From: Sporosarcina sp.
GTDB taxonomy: Bacteria > Bacillota > Bacilli > Bacillales_A > Planococcaceae
Assembly: GCF_029257255.1 (NCBI RefSeq)
Contig: NZ_JARICI010000036.1
Span: forward strand, 57,405 to 121,404
Direction of reading: 5' to 3'
DNA: 64,000 nucleotides
The position numbers and the translations under genes were made by a program. Of this stretch, positions 8,443 to 17,101 are shown piece after piece (position 1 is the stretch's first letter; each line of letters starts with the position of its first letter). The notes below the pieces were generated by a model. It saw only the letters and a program-made list of their open reading frames with translations, was not told where the DNA came from and searched no databases.

Positions 8443-9708
8443 TTACAATACAAACTCCTGCAGTCGCTCGCATTCGCTTACGGGCATTTCTACCGTCAGC
8501 AGTGTTCCTTCTTCTTCATAAGCAGTCTCTTTAATCGCAGCTGTCTCATTCAGATGGGAAACGATTTCTCCCCGATCATACGGGATGAGCAGTTTGCATG
8601 TTACATATTCTTTGAAAAGACTCTGTTCAATTAGCTTCAGCAATTCAGGTACACCTACATTTTTACCGGCAGACATCCAGATATTCTGATCCTGCACACG
8701 AGGGTACGGTATTTTTGCCAAGTCTGCTTTATTGTACACATTGACTGTCGGAACGCTTTCCACTCCGATATCCTGCAGAGTTTCATTGGTAATGTCCATC
8801 ATATAACCGTGCTCTTCGTTAGACACATCGACAACATGAAGAAGTAGATCTGCATTTCTCGCTTCTTCTAATGTAGAGCGGAATGCTTTGACAAGATGAT
8901 GAGGCAACTTGGAGACAAATCCTACCGTATCCGTCAAAATGAATTCTTTCTTGCTCTGTAGTTTGATTTTCCGAACAGCCGTCTCCAGTGTGGCGAACAG
9001 CATATCTTTTTCGCTCACTTGCTTTGACTCATCAGCTTCTACATATTGAAGCAGACGATTCATCAGCGTCGATTTTCCAGCATTCGTATAGCCAACAATA
9101 GATACAACCGGAATTCCGCTGCGCACCCGCTGTTTACGCTGAGTCTCCCGCTGTTCACTGACTTGATCCAATTCTTTGCGCAGTTTTGCAATCTGATCTT
9201 CAATTTTCCGGCGGTCAAGTTCCAGTTTCGTTTCCCCGGCCCCTTTGTTCTGCAGACCTCCGCCTGTTCCTCCACCCTGCCTGCTCAATGAAGCACGGAG
9301 CCCTACCAGACGCGGCAAAGAATATTGAAGCTGAGCTAGTTCCACCTGCATCTGCGCTTCGCGGTTACGTGCACGTCTTGCGAAAATATCCAAAATCAGC
9401 ATGGTCCGATCGATAATTTTACATTCCAGCTCTTTTTCCAGATTACGCAGTTGAGAAGGCGACAGTTCATCATTGAAAATCAGCAAGTTTGCGCCTGTTT
9501 CCTCATATACCTGTCGTATTTCATCAATTTTCCCCTTACCTAAATAATGAGATGGGTTTCTTCTCTCAAGATTCTGTGACACTTGCCCAACTATCGTGAC
9601 ATCGATTGCTTCCGCTAAGTTGCGCAACTCTTCCATCGCATATTCGAAGTGTAGATCTTTTTGTTCATGTACACCAACTATGACTGCTTCTTCTATTAAT
9701 ACATCCAT
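8443..9708 (-). CDS. hflX: GTPase HflX, ribosome-associated
   Basis: Ribosome-binding GTPase of the Obg-HflX branch, thought to rescue or split stalled ribosomes under stress. The 421-residue protein has the N-terminal HflX domain, the glycine-rich linker GGGTGGGLQNKGAGETKLE near residue 175, and G motifs GYTNAGKST (near 205), DTVGF and NKAD. Start moved to 9708 (MDVLIEEAVI), which follows GGGGAGGA seven bases upstream; the longer frame lacks this support. Lies 53 bases after the VOC gene and is probably expressed with it. Confidence 0.93.
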   Translation of the reverse strand: MDVLIEEAVIVGVHEQKDLHFEYAMEELRNLAEAIDVTIVGQVSQNLERRNPSHYLGKGKIDEIRQVYEETGANLLIFNDELSPSQLRNLEKELECKIIDRTMLILDIFARRARNREAQMQVELAQLQYSLPRLVGLRASLSRQGGGTGGGLQNKGAGETKLELDRRKIEDQIAKLRKELDQVSEQRETQRKQRVRSGIPVVSIVGYTNAGKSTLMNRLLQYVEADESKQVSEKDMLFATLETAVRKIKLQSKKEFILTDTVGFVSKLPHHLVKAFRSTLEEARNADLLLHVVDVSNEEHGYMMDITNETLQDIGVESVPTVNVYNKADLAKIPYPRVQDQNIWMSAGKNVGVPELLKLIEQSLFKEYVTCKLLIPYDRGEIVSHLNETAAIKETAYEEEGTLLTVEMPVSECERLQEFVL

Positions 9709-9761
9709 TCTAATATCCTCCCCAACGTCTTTTATAAACAGTTTACCCTTCATAACGCCAA

Positions 9762-10463
9762 CTAACCGTTATTCGCCAGACGAACAGCTGCTAAACGTTC
9801 AGGCTCTCCAGGTTTTTCAACAAACTGAAATAGGGTATCTTCTATTTGAATATCATTGTGATCGCCAACCTTCTGTGACAGCAGGATTGCCCATTCTGCC
9901 GTATCTCTCAGCGGATCATCGACATGAAAAACACATTCTGTAATTTTGTGGTTTCGATGTACAGCGGTGTATGCCCCCTGTTCTTGCAATCTTTTAAACC
10001 GCTGAGCTTCTGTCTCTTCCCACTCAATGAAAAAAGGATAAGGCAGATCGCTCGTAATTTGTTGTTCAACAAACAACATTTTCCATCGTAGCAGCTTTCC
10101 ATCATTAGTTCTTCGTGAAGCAGATAAAACATCTGTCGTCTGAAATCCCTTATTATCCAGCTCATCCTTCCACTCTTCCATATTTTCTACAGAAAAGCAT
10201 ACAGTTGCCCAACCGTTACCGTATGACTGATCATGAAGCAATTGTTCAATCAGTGGCTGACTCGATGCAGCTTGCTTCGCCTTGTCCAGATTTTCTACTG
10301 TCAGCCATTCAATATAAGCATTTTCTGTATAGAGCAATGCATTGGCAGTTCCCCAATGCTCATGACGGCCACCCATAATGGCGTCGTAACCTTCTGCTAG
10401 CTGTGCTTTAATAACTTCCTCCAGCTTTTCATTGGTGAAATAGACAATATGATCTAACTTCAT
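9762..10463 (-). CDS. VOC-fold (glyoxalase-like) protein
   Basis: Protein of 233 residues starting MKLDHIVYFTN, the usual opening of a glyoxalase/bleomycin-resistance (VOC) fold. Conserved features include the GGRHEHWGTANAL segment near residue 31 and a metal-ligand-like acid in YIEWLTVEN. Resembles the glyoxalase-like domain family of PF13468 type. Substrate and reaction unknown; it could be a dioxygenase-like or resistance protein. Divergent from the guanine deaminase gene and followed by hflX. Confidence 0.75.
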   Translation of the reverse strand: MKLDHIVYFTNEKLEEVIKAQLAEGYDAIMGGRHEHWGTANALLYTENAYIEWLTVENLDKAKQAASSQPLIEQLLHDQSYGNGWATVCFSVENMEEWKDELDNKGFQTTDVLSASRRTNDGKLLRWKMLFVEQQITSDLPYPFFIEWEETEAQRFKRLQEQGAYTAVHRNHKITECVFHVDDPLRDTAEWAILLSQKVGDHNDIQIEDTLFQFVEKPGEPERLAAVRLANNG

Positions 10464-10549
10464 GGCTGCGGCCTCCTCTACTACTCTTATTCACCCATCA
10501 TAACAAAAACGTACAGTTATTCATTGTTTTCAAGCGCTGATTGGATTTT

Positions 10550-10578
10550 TTGTCTGAACTGCAATTGTTTTGTATGAT
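10550..10578 (+). promoter_or_regulatory. Predicted SigA promoter for the guanine deaminase gene
   Basis: TTGTCT, 17-base spacer, TATGAT, ending about 60 bases before the start codon. Confidence 0.5.
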
Positions 10579-10639
10579 GAGATCAGGAATCCGGACAATA
10601 TTTCCCGGGAAATTTGATTATTCGACAGGAGGTAATGAC

Positions 10640-11107
10640 ATGAATGATGAAATGTGGCTAGAGCATACAGTGGAAATGGCGACAGTGAATGTAGCAAATG
10701 GCGGTGGCCCGTTTGCAGCGGTCGTTGTGAAAGACGGGGAAATTATTGGGTCAGGGACGAACCTTGTGGAAACCACATGTGATCCATCCGCACATGCAGA
10801 GCTTCTGGCAATCAAAGAAGCTTGTGCGAAATTACAGACACTGGATCTGTCTGCCTGTGTACTCTATGCCAGTGGTGAACCTTGCCCAATGTGTCTTGGT
10901 GCTTCTTATTGGGCAAAAGTGGGCAGAATCGTTTATGCGTGCAGCAAGCAGGACGCATATGAGGAGGTCGGTTTTACAAATCCAGTGCAACCTTTCTTCC
11001 CTGATCAAGAACTGCGACCTGAAAGAAGGTCAATTCCATTCATTCAGCATAAGACTACCGAAGCGTTAAAACCGTTCATTGCTTGGCAAAAACGCGAGTT
11101 CAAATGA
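10640..11107 (+). CDS. guaD: Guanine deaminase-type nucleoside deaminase
   Basis: Cytosolic zinc deaminase of the CDA fold, expected to convert guanine to xanthine in purine salvage. The 155 residues include the zinc and proton-transfer motif HAELLAIKEAC near residue 53 and PCPMCLGASYWA near residue 82. Length and the C-terminal SIPFIQHKTTEALKPFIAW match B. subtilis GuaD rather than tRNA adenosine deaminase TadA. Start set at 10640 after ACAGGAGG; the longer frame begins upstream of the promoter-proximal region and lacks a ribosome site. Some members act on other purines, so substrate is moderately sure. Confidence 0.82.
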   Translation: MNDEMWLEHTVEMATVNVANGGGPFAAVVVKDGEIIGSGTNLVETTCDPSAHAELLAIKEACAKLQTLDLSACVLYASGEPCPMCLGASYWAKVGRIVYACSKQDAYEEVGFTNPVQPFFPDQELRPERRSIPFIQHKTTEALKPFIAWQKREFK

Positions 11108-11205
11108 GCTTGGGTATTTCCTGAAAGCTCTGAATAGTGTAGGATGAAAGAAGGGTTTCAGGAGGATAACATCTCCTGCTGAGAAAACAAATGCGGAGGG
11201 ATAGT

Positions 11206-11937
11206 ATGGTTATCGATTTATTAACGTCTCACTCTTCTGTTCGTCGCTACAAAGACGAGCCAATCACACGGGAGACAGTGACTGAACTGATTCGGGCAGG
11301 ACAGCACGCGGCAAGCTCACATTTTGTGCAGGCCTGCTCCGTGCTTTATGTAACAGATACGGAAAAACGTGGACAACTGGCGGAGCTTTCCAAAAACCGC
11401 CGTCAGTTTTATACAGGCGGAGCAGTACTTGTTTTCTGCATGGATTACAACCGCCTGTCACATGCAGCCCGCCTGCACGGCAGAGAAATTGACTATTCTG
11501 TTGCTGAAAACGTCTTGGTCGGTGCAATCGATGTCGGTCTGTTCGCTCAAAATGTCGCCATCGCAGCTGAATCAAAAGGTTATGGCATCTGCTATATAGG
11601 TGGTGTACGTAATGCGATTGAAGAAATTGCAGAAGTGCTTGAACTGCCAAAAGGCGTCGTGCCTTTATTCGGCATGTCCATCGGTGTACCGAATGAAGCG
11701 AACGGCGTGAAACCGAGACTGCCAGTTGAAGCAGTCCTGCACGAAAATACGTATAATGAAGAAAAATACGATGAGTTATTGCCGGCTTACGATGAAATCA
11801 TGATGGCATATTATGCAGGCCGCGATTCTAACCAGCGTGAAGCCACATGGACGGCAGAGATGGCGGATTTCCTAGAGAAACCGCACCGCCTTCATATTAA
11901 AGGATTTTTAGAGAAGCAAGGCTTTCTATTTAACTGA
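11206..11937 (+). CDS. FMN-dependent nitroreductase / flavin reductase, NfsA-NfrA type
   Basis: NAD(P)H-using flavoprotein of the nitroreductase superfamily, 243 residues. The opening LLTSHSSVRRYKDEPI carries the FMN-phosphate-binding SVRR motif, and GYGICYIGGVRN near residue 130 is the second FMN loop. The C-terminal extension follows the NfsA/FRP subfamily, to which B. subtilis NfrA1 belongs. Likely roles are reduction of nitro compounds, quinones or free FMN. Start at 11206 follows GCGGAGGG; an upstream in-frame ATG lies inside that ribosome site. Followed 26 bases later by a methyltransferase gene, probably in one transcript. Confidence 0.85.
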   Translation: MVIDLLTSHSSVRRYKDEPITRETVTELIRAGQHAASSHFVQACSVLYVTDTEKRGQLAELSKNRRQFYTGGAVLVFCMDYNRLSHAARLHGREIDYSVAENVLVGAIDVGLFAQNVAIAAESKGYGICYIGGVRNAIEEIAEVLELPKGVVPLFGMSIGVPNEANGVKPRLPVEAVLHENTYNEEKYDELLPAYDEIMMAYYAGRDSNQREATWTAEMADFLEKPHRLHIKGFLEKQGFLFN

Positions 11938-11963
11938 ACGCAGACAGACAGGAGTGTCAAACC

Positions 11964-13151
11964 ATGTCAGTAGATGAAGTACTCGAACTGTTGCAAAGAC
12001 GCATGACAGACGGTACTTTCATTCGGGGGACGATCAGTCAGCCCCGTTTGAAATCAAACGAAACAAAACGCATAAAAATGAAGCCTCTAGAACTGAAAGG
12101 AGAATTTTACATTCAGTTTGAATATCAGCATGAGCGGATTCTTAAGCATGAGAATATAGCGCTCGATGATATTGCAGTGCCGTTGCAGGAGGCTCTTGAA
12201 GCTTACAAGCAATTCCATATCGAATTAACAGATGAAACGATTCAGATTCAGCTGTCGAAAAAGATGAAGGTTTCTATTAAAAGAATCTTTTTGGACACAG
12301 AGAAAACTGTGGATTACGCACATAACCGTAAAAAGCACTATGCACTGACTGAAGGAACACCTTATCCGTTTTTAGTACGTTTAGGCGTGCAAACTCCTGA
12401 AGGCAAAGTGAAAAATCAAAAGCACGATAAATTTCGGCAGATTAACCGTTTCGTCGAATTGATTGACGATACGCTGAGCCATCTTCCGCAAGACCGCCCG
12501 ATCCGCATTTTGGATTTCGGTTCAGGCAAGTCGTATTTGACGTTTGCACTGTACCATTATTTGCGAATCGAAAAAGGCCTGGATATCCGGGTCACTGGAT
12601 TAGATCTAAAAAAAGAAGTAATCGAAGAATGCCAAGTGATCGCACAAGACTTACAGTATGATCAGCTGGAATTCCTCGTAGGTGATATCAACGAATACGA
12701 AGGTGACACGGCAGTCGATATGGTCGTAACGCTGCATGCATGTGACGTGGCAACAGATATGGCACTTGCAAAAGCCGTTACATGGGGAGCTTCGGTTATT
12801 TTATCTGTTCCTTGCTGCCAGCATGAGCTGTTTTCACAACTGCAGTCCCCTGCACTTGATGTCATGCTGCAGCATGGCTTGGTAAAAGAACGATTTGCAG
12901 CGCTCGCCACGGATTCGTTGCGCGCCGAACTGTTGTCATTAGTAGGCTACGAAGCGCAACTCGTCGAATTCATTGATATGGAACATACGCCGAAAAACAT
13001 ACTGATTCGCGCCTATCGTAATGACCGTCAGCCAGATCAGGCGCAAATCGCACGCTATGCGGCATTCCGCGATATGTTGAATGCGAAACCATTTTTAGAA
13101 AAAGAACTGCAGCCGCGGCTTGGATTTCTTCCGGGCAGCAACACGATATAA
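11964..13151 (+). CDS. SAM-dependent methyltransferase, GSTCD/PF13679-like
   Basis: Class I methyltransferase of 395 residues with an N-terminal region of about 170 residues of unknown role. The SAM-binding motif LDFGSGKSYLTFAL lies near residue 176, the acidic loop GLDLKKEV after it, and a TLHACDVATD motif near residue 257 is followed by SVPCCQHEL. This HACD...PCCQ pattern is typical of the Methyltransf_32 family, which includes eukaryotic GSTCD-like proteins. Substrate unknown; RNA or a thiol compound is possible. Ribosome site ACAGGAGTG. Ends at a strong terminator. Confidence 0.8.
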   Translation: MSVDEVLELLQRRMTDGTFIRGTISQPRLKSNETKRIKMKPLELKGEFYIQFEYQHERILKHENIALDDIAVPLQEALEAYKQFHIELTDETIQIQLSKKMKVSIKRIFLDTEKTVDYAHNRKKHYALTEGTPYPFLVRLGVQTPEGKVKNQKHDKFRQINRFVELIDDTLSHLPQDRPIRILDFGSGKSYLTFALYHYLRIEKGLDIRVTGLDLKKEVIEECQVIAQDLQYDQLEFLVGDINEYEGDTAVDMVVTLHACDVATDMALAKAVTWGASVILSVPCCQHELFSQLQSPALDVMLQHGLVKERFAALATDSLRAELLSLVGYEAQLVEFIDMEHTPKNILIRAYRNDRQPDQAQIARYAAFRDMLNAKPFLEKELQPRLGFLPGSNTI

Positions 13152-13161
13152 ATGAAAGTAG

Positions 13162-13203
13162 GACGGTCCAAAAGTCAGCTGGCTTTTGCGACCGTCTTTT
13201 TTT
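13162..13203 (+). terminator. Terminator after the methyltransferase gene
   Basis: GACGGTC..AAAG / CTTTT..GACCGTC stem followed by eight T. Confidence 0.9.
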
Positions 13204-13204
13204 G

Positions 13205-13375
13205 CACTGTGAAGATGAGAATAGTGCGGTGAATAGTTTGTTTGGTTCGGTCAGTTAGTGGATTGGTGCGGTTCAAACGCGTAAATGTGCGGTCGACACA
13301 GGTTTTGGCTCGTTATCTAGAGTTTTTGGTACGGTTCGGTGCATTTTTGGCGCGCTGCTAAATCTCTTTAATCAG
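13205..13375. repeat. Degenerate TTGGTGCGGT-core repeat tract
   Basis: About 170 bases without a gene, holding five to six loosely spaced copies of a (T)TGGTGCGGT core (TAGTGCGGTG, TTGGTTCGGT, TTGGTGCGGTT, TGTGCGGTC, TTGGTACGGTTCGGTGC). The same core recurs at 25142-25260. Not obviously coding, palindromic or CRISPR-like. Confidence 0.55.
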
Positions 13376-13390
13376 CAAAATTTCATTTTT

Positions 13391-13430
13391 AAAAAAAGCT
13401 GTCCAAAAGTCAATTTCGACTTTTAGACAA
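13391..13430 (-). terminator. Terminator of patB
   Basis: Minus strand GTCTAAAAGTC / GACTTTTGGAC stem followed by AGC and T7. The arms (GTCCAAAAGTC) also occur in the plus-strand terminator at 13162. Confidence 0.85.
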
Positions 13431-13442
13431 CCCTCTTTGTAA

Positions 13443-14624
13443 TCATCTCGGTAAATGTTCAATAATCGCATCAACCGCCTGCTTGATATGCTTAGGCTCT
13501 GTTCCTAAATTCAGGCGGATAAAGCCTTTGGATTTTTCGCCGAACCATTCACCGTAATCGATTGCCAGCTTGCATGTGTCCTGCACAAATTCCTTGACAT
13601 TATCAGGCTGGATATACGCACGCAGATCGATCCACAGCAAATAGGTGCCTTCGAGCGGGCTAACTACCAATTTCGGCGCATGCTCTGCAAATTGTTCCAC
13701 TGCATAGCGTTCATTGGATTTAATGACGGCGCGCAGCCCGTCCAGCCAGTCTGCACCATGTCGGAATGCGGCTTCAGAAGCCGTCATGCCGAGCAGATTA
13801 ACTTCTGTCTGATTGACTGATTTCACAAATTGATCAAACTGATTGCGCAGCTCTTCCTTCTCGATAATGATCTGTGATGTCAACAGCCCTGCCAGATTAA
13901 ATGTTTTGGAAGCAGCTGTCACCGTGATGACACGCTCAGAATATTTGCCGTCCGCCACAATGGCAGATGGAATATGCGTATGATCGCCGAATGTCATATC
14001 ATGATGAATTTCATCCGATACAATCAGGACGTCATGTTTGTCACAGATTGCGAGCAGCTTCTCAGCCTCTCCAGCCGTCCATACGCGGCCAACGGGGTTA
14101 TGCGGCGTACAATGAATAAACAGCTTCACATCATTGTCGACAATTTTCTTCTCAAAGTCTTCAAAGTCAATCGTGTACTTGCCGTCTGTATTGATCAGTT
14201 CACTGTTAACAAGCGTGCGTCCTGTGTCTTTCACCGCATTGCTGAACGGATAATAGACCGGTGACAGAATAATAACCGCATCTTCCGGCTTAGTAAAGGC
14301 ATTGACGAACCAGTAAAGTGCCGTCACGACACCTGTTGAAAAGCGCATCCATTCCGACTTCACTTCATAGCCATGACGCTCGCGTTCCCAGTTGATGAAC
14401 GCTTCATAATAGGAATCCGGAACATATGTATAGCCGAATACGCCATAATCTACTTTCTCTCTCAGTGCTTCCACTACCTGCTCAGGCACTTTAAATTCCA
14501 TATCCGCCACCCAGGCAGCCAATAAATCTGCATCGCCGAAACGTTCCTCTAATTTATCCCACTTCAATGAGTTCGATCCTCGTCGGTCAATTGCATATCG
14601 TTCCAAAAACTGATCTTTATTCAT
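13443..14624 (-). CDS. patB: PatB/MalY-type PLP enzyme, cystathionine beta-lyase
   Basis: Pyridoxal-phosphate enzyme of aminotransferase fold I that most likely cleaves cystathionine or cysteine S-conjugates. The 393 residues contain WVADMEFKVP near residue 36, the substrate-loop region GYTYVPDSYYEAF near residue 64, HNPVGRVW, and the PLP lysine in TAASKTFNLAGL near residue 230. Start set at 14624 (MNKDQFLERY), preceded by AAGGGAGGA; the longer frame has no ribosome site. Single gene with its own terminator, divergent from the S-layer homology protein gene. Confidence 0.88.
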   Translation of the reverse strand: MNKDQFLERYAIDRRGSNSLKWDKLEERFGDADLLAAWVADMEFKVPEQVVEALREKVDYGVFGYTYVPDSYYEAFINWERERHGYEVKSEWMRFSTGVVTALYWFVNAFTKPEDAVIILSPVYYPFSNAVKDTGRTLVNSELINTDGKYTIDFEDFEKKIVDNDVKLFIHCTPHNPVGRVWTAGEAEKLLAICDKHDVLIVSDEIHHDMTFGDHTHIPSAIVADGKYSERVITVTAASKTFNLAGLLTSQIIIEKEELRNQFDQFVKSVNQTEVNLLGMTASEAAFRHGADWLDGLRAVIKSNERYAVEQFAEHAPKLVVSPLEGTYLLWIDLRAYIQPDNVKEFVQDTCKLAIDYGEWFGEKSKGFIRLNLGTEPKHIKQAVDAIIEHLPR

Positions 14625-14773
14625 ACGTACATCCTCCCTTATTTTACTATTCAATCCTATCTGTCTACTCAGATTATACCATATATGCACTTTTGCTTCC
14701 TGTTCGTGTTGAGCGCAATATTTTTGGGGTATAGTGTAACTATTGATTTGGCAACTTGCTGGAGGTAATTATC

Positions 14774-16897
14774 ATGAGAAAATGGATGGGATCATTGAGT
14801 TGGACAGCACTGATTTTCTTCTGTTCTGCCCATTCCGTAACAGCACAAGCAACATTATATACAGATATCCCCGACTTTCACTGGGCAAAAAATGAAATTC
14901 TTCAATTGACCGAAATGAATGTATTGCATGGTGATGCTGATTTGCAGATCAGACCAGATGCACCGCTGACAAAAGGACAGGCCGTACGAGCTTTATCACA
15001 GACTTTACCGTCCAAAGCACCAAGCCTGTACCCTATTTCTGATATGAATGAGCCAATAAAACCTGAACAGTTGCTGCAGGTATTGACCGTTGCATTTGAC
15101 ATAGAACCTGATCAATTGATTGCACTGTGGTCTTCGCAACTTGAACAGACTGCTTTACATAACATTGCACTATTCAAAGTCCTGACTGCGAAAGAATTTC
15201 TGCAAAATGGATCAACGGTTGTTACAAAAGCTACTTTCGCTAAAGTTTTGCATCGTTTATTACTGAACAGCGGCTATATTAAAGAAGCCAAATCCTACAC
15301 GGTGACCGATATCGAAACATCGGAGAATTTTTTACCCATGAACACTTCTCTTTATATAGAAGAAATACCATTCGCACGGCATCGAATTTCTTTGCGTGCC
15401 GAAGAAAAAATTCATTTGAAATCACGGTCCCAGACCGATTATGGCTTCTCGCACGATGAAAACTACACATATCAAGTGGGAGCAGCCGGTGCGGAAATCA
15501 AAGTGACATTCAGAAACCTAGCAAATCAAGATATCTTTGTATTTTCTGAACTGAATAACCCATCGGACGAGCCTATTACAGTGGATATTCTGCAAAAGGA
15601 AAATGAGGTCTCCTATTTTGATTTATATCGCTATGACCGGTATCCGCTGATGAGAGAAAACATTGATTCAGCTGATGCAGATATGACTTCTTATCCGACA
15701 GGTGTACTGCGTTTCATTCGAAATGACGGTACTGTTAGAGAGCGAATGATCGGGCAGTCCTATAGTTCAAAGCAGCTTTCCAAGCGATACGATAACGGTG
15801 GGGAAAGTTTCACACGTGAACTGATCGATGAACAGGAAGCTCTGTCCTATGCTTTGGCAGACGACTCGCTGCTGTCTGTTTATACATTGCGTTCCAAAGG
15901 ACAGGATATCGCGGATCACTGGTATTTAAATTCTGACCATCAGCTGTTTGATTCGAAGGAAAAGATTTATGCCTGGATGAGAGAGACAGGTCAGAATCAC
16001 AAGAAGCGCAATAATTGGTATACTGCGGACGGTGCCTATAATAAACTGGCCGACTCTACGGAACCGATGCCGAAGTCAGGACAGAACTATGGCCGGACGC
16101 TGTTAATGATGAAAGAAGACCGTGCGCTGATGCTTTTCCATGAGCAGGGTGACCGCTATTTTGAAAACCTGGTCTATAACGCGTTCGTTAATCTAAAAAA
16201 CTTCAAGAAAGATAAGGATTACTGGGAAACGGAAGTAACGAGCACCTATCTGAAAGACTTGTACAAGATACATGCCCCTTTCATTGACACCCGTTTCAAT
16301 GAACAAATTGCGCTGTTTTATTATAATATCGGCAGTGAATTCGCTATTCCGGAAGCCAATGAACCGTTGCGGAATTACGCGGATTTGCTCGTGTCACAGG
16401 AAGACAAAGGCAATATTATACCCGTGAAAAAATACGCGTATTATATTGCGGATTACTTCCCGATCAATCAGGAAGTCACAACGCACGCTTCCATGAATCA
16501 CGTGCTTGGCGGGATGAATATTTTACTGATGGCATACGAGGAATTCAAAGATCCCCGTTATTTGCAGACTGCACGCCGCATCCAGCAGGCTATCGCCTAT
16601 CAGAAGGAAAACTGGATTCGCGACAACGGTGATATCTGGTACCGCATCTCACCTGATCTGTCATTTAAGGGCGATGATTATAAGCATCTGACACTCGAGG
16701 ACTTGATTAATGCTTACCAGCTTTGGCAGAGGATAGATCCTGTCTATCTCCCTTATCTGAAAGAGCTGATTATTTCCAAAGCGACCTTCTTGTCGAATGA
16801 AAATTTAGGCTATACGACGAAAATAAAAGAAGGTTTGGAACATATTGATCTTTCGAAGTATCTTCCTAAAGGTGAAGAGGTGACCGATGCATTATAA
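14774..16897 (+). CDS. Secreted protein with S-layer homology repeat and alpha-toroid-like C-terminal region
   Basis: Exported protein of 707 residues. A signal peptide (residues 1-26) is followed by an SLH repeat (YTDIPDFHWAKNEI) and two weaker SLH-like segments up to about residue 180, which would tie the protein to secondary wall polymer. The central part is beta-rich. The last 250 residues are helix-rich with Trp/Tyr patterns (MNHVLGGMNILLMAYEEF, ENWIRDNGDIWYRIS) similar in style to C5-epimerase or glycosidase toroids. No catalytic residues can be assigned, so a carbohydrate-related role is inference. Start set at 14774 after GGAGG. Not recognised as a named family. Confidence 0.7.
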   Translation: MRKWMGSLSWTALIFFCSAHSVTAQATLYTDIPDFHWAKNEILQLTEMNVLHGDADLQIRPDAPLTKGQAVRALSQTLPSKAPSLYPISDMNEPIKPEQLLQVLTVAFDIEPDQLIALWSSQLEQTALHNIALFKVLTAKEFLQNGSTVVTKATFAKVLHRLLLNSGYIKEAKSYTVTDIETSENFLPMNTSLYIEEIPFARHRISLRAEEKIHLKSRSQTDYGFSHDENYTYQVGAAGAEIKVTFRNLANQDIFVFSELNNPSDEPITVDILQKENEVSYFDLYRYDRYPLMRENIDSADADMTSYPTGVLRFIRNDGTVRERMIGQSYSSKQLSKRYDNGGESFTRELIDEQEALSYALADDSLLSVYTLRSKGQDIADHWYLNSDHQLFDSKEKIYAWMRETGQNHKKRNNWYTADGAYNKLADSTEPMPKSGQNYGRTLLMMKEDRALMLFHEQGDRYFENLVYNAFVNLKNFKKDKDYWETEVTSTYLKDLYKIHAPFIDTRFNEQIALFYYNIGSEFAIPEANEPLRNYADLLVSQEDKGNIIPVKKYAYYIADYFPINQEVTTHASMNHVLGGMNILLMAYEEFKDPRYLQTARRIQQAIAYQKENWIRDNGDIWYRISPDLSFKGDDYKHLTLEDLINAYQLWQRIDPVYLPYLKELIISKATFLSNENLGYTTKIKEGLEHIDLSKYLPKGEEVTDAL

Positions 16898-17060
16898 AAT
16901 GAGGAGAGTACTCTTCAGAAAGAAATTCGGATCCTGAATGATTGGTTCGGCTTTTCCTAACAGTCGATTTACCAGAGGAAGAAGATTGTAATGCATTCGT
17001 AAACAACATAATTTTGGCGTTTGTGAGTCAGATATCTATTAGTAATACTATAGAATTAAA
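16898..17060. other. Intergenic stretch, no gene seen
   Basis: Contains only very short frames between the SLH protein stop and the pdaC terminator; no clear terminator for the SLH gene was found. Confidence 0.4.
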
Positions 17061-17083
17061 CCCCTGAACAGTAAGCTCAGGGG
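17061..17083 (-). terminator. Terminator of pdaC
   Basis: Minus strand CCCCTGA / TCAGGGG hairpin followed by TTTAATTC; moderate T content. Confidence 0.6.
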
Positions 17084-17101
17084 CTGTGTAGTAACTGACT
17101 T

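Noticed and set aside
10464..10639. Purine riboswitch before the guanine deaminase gene
   Set aside because: The leader is too short (about 60 bases after the predicted -10) and shows no purine-aptamer core.
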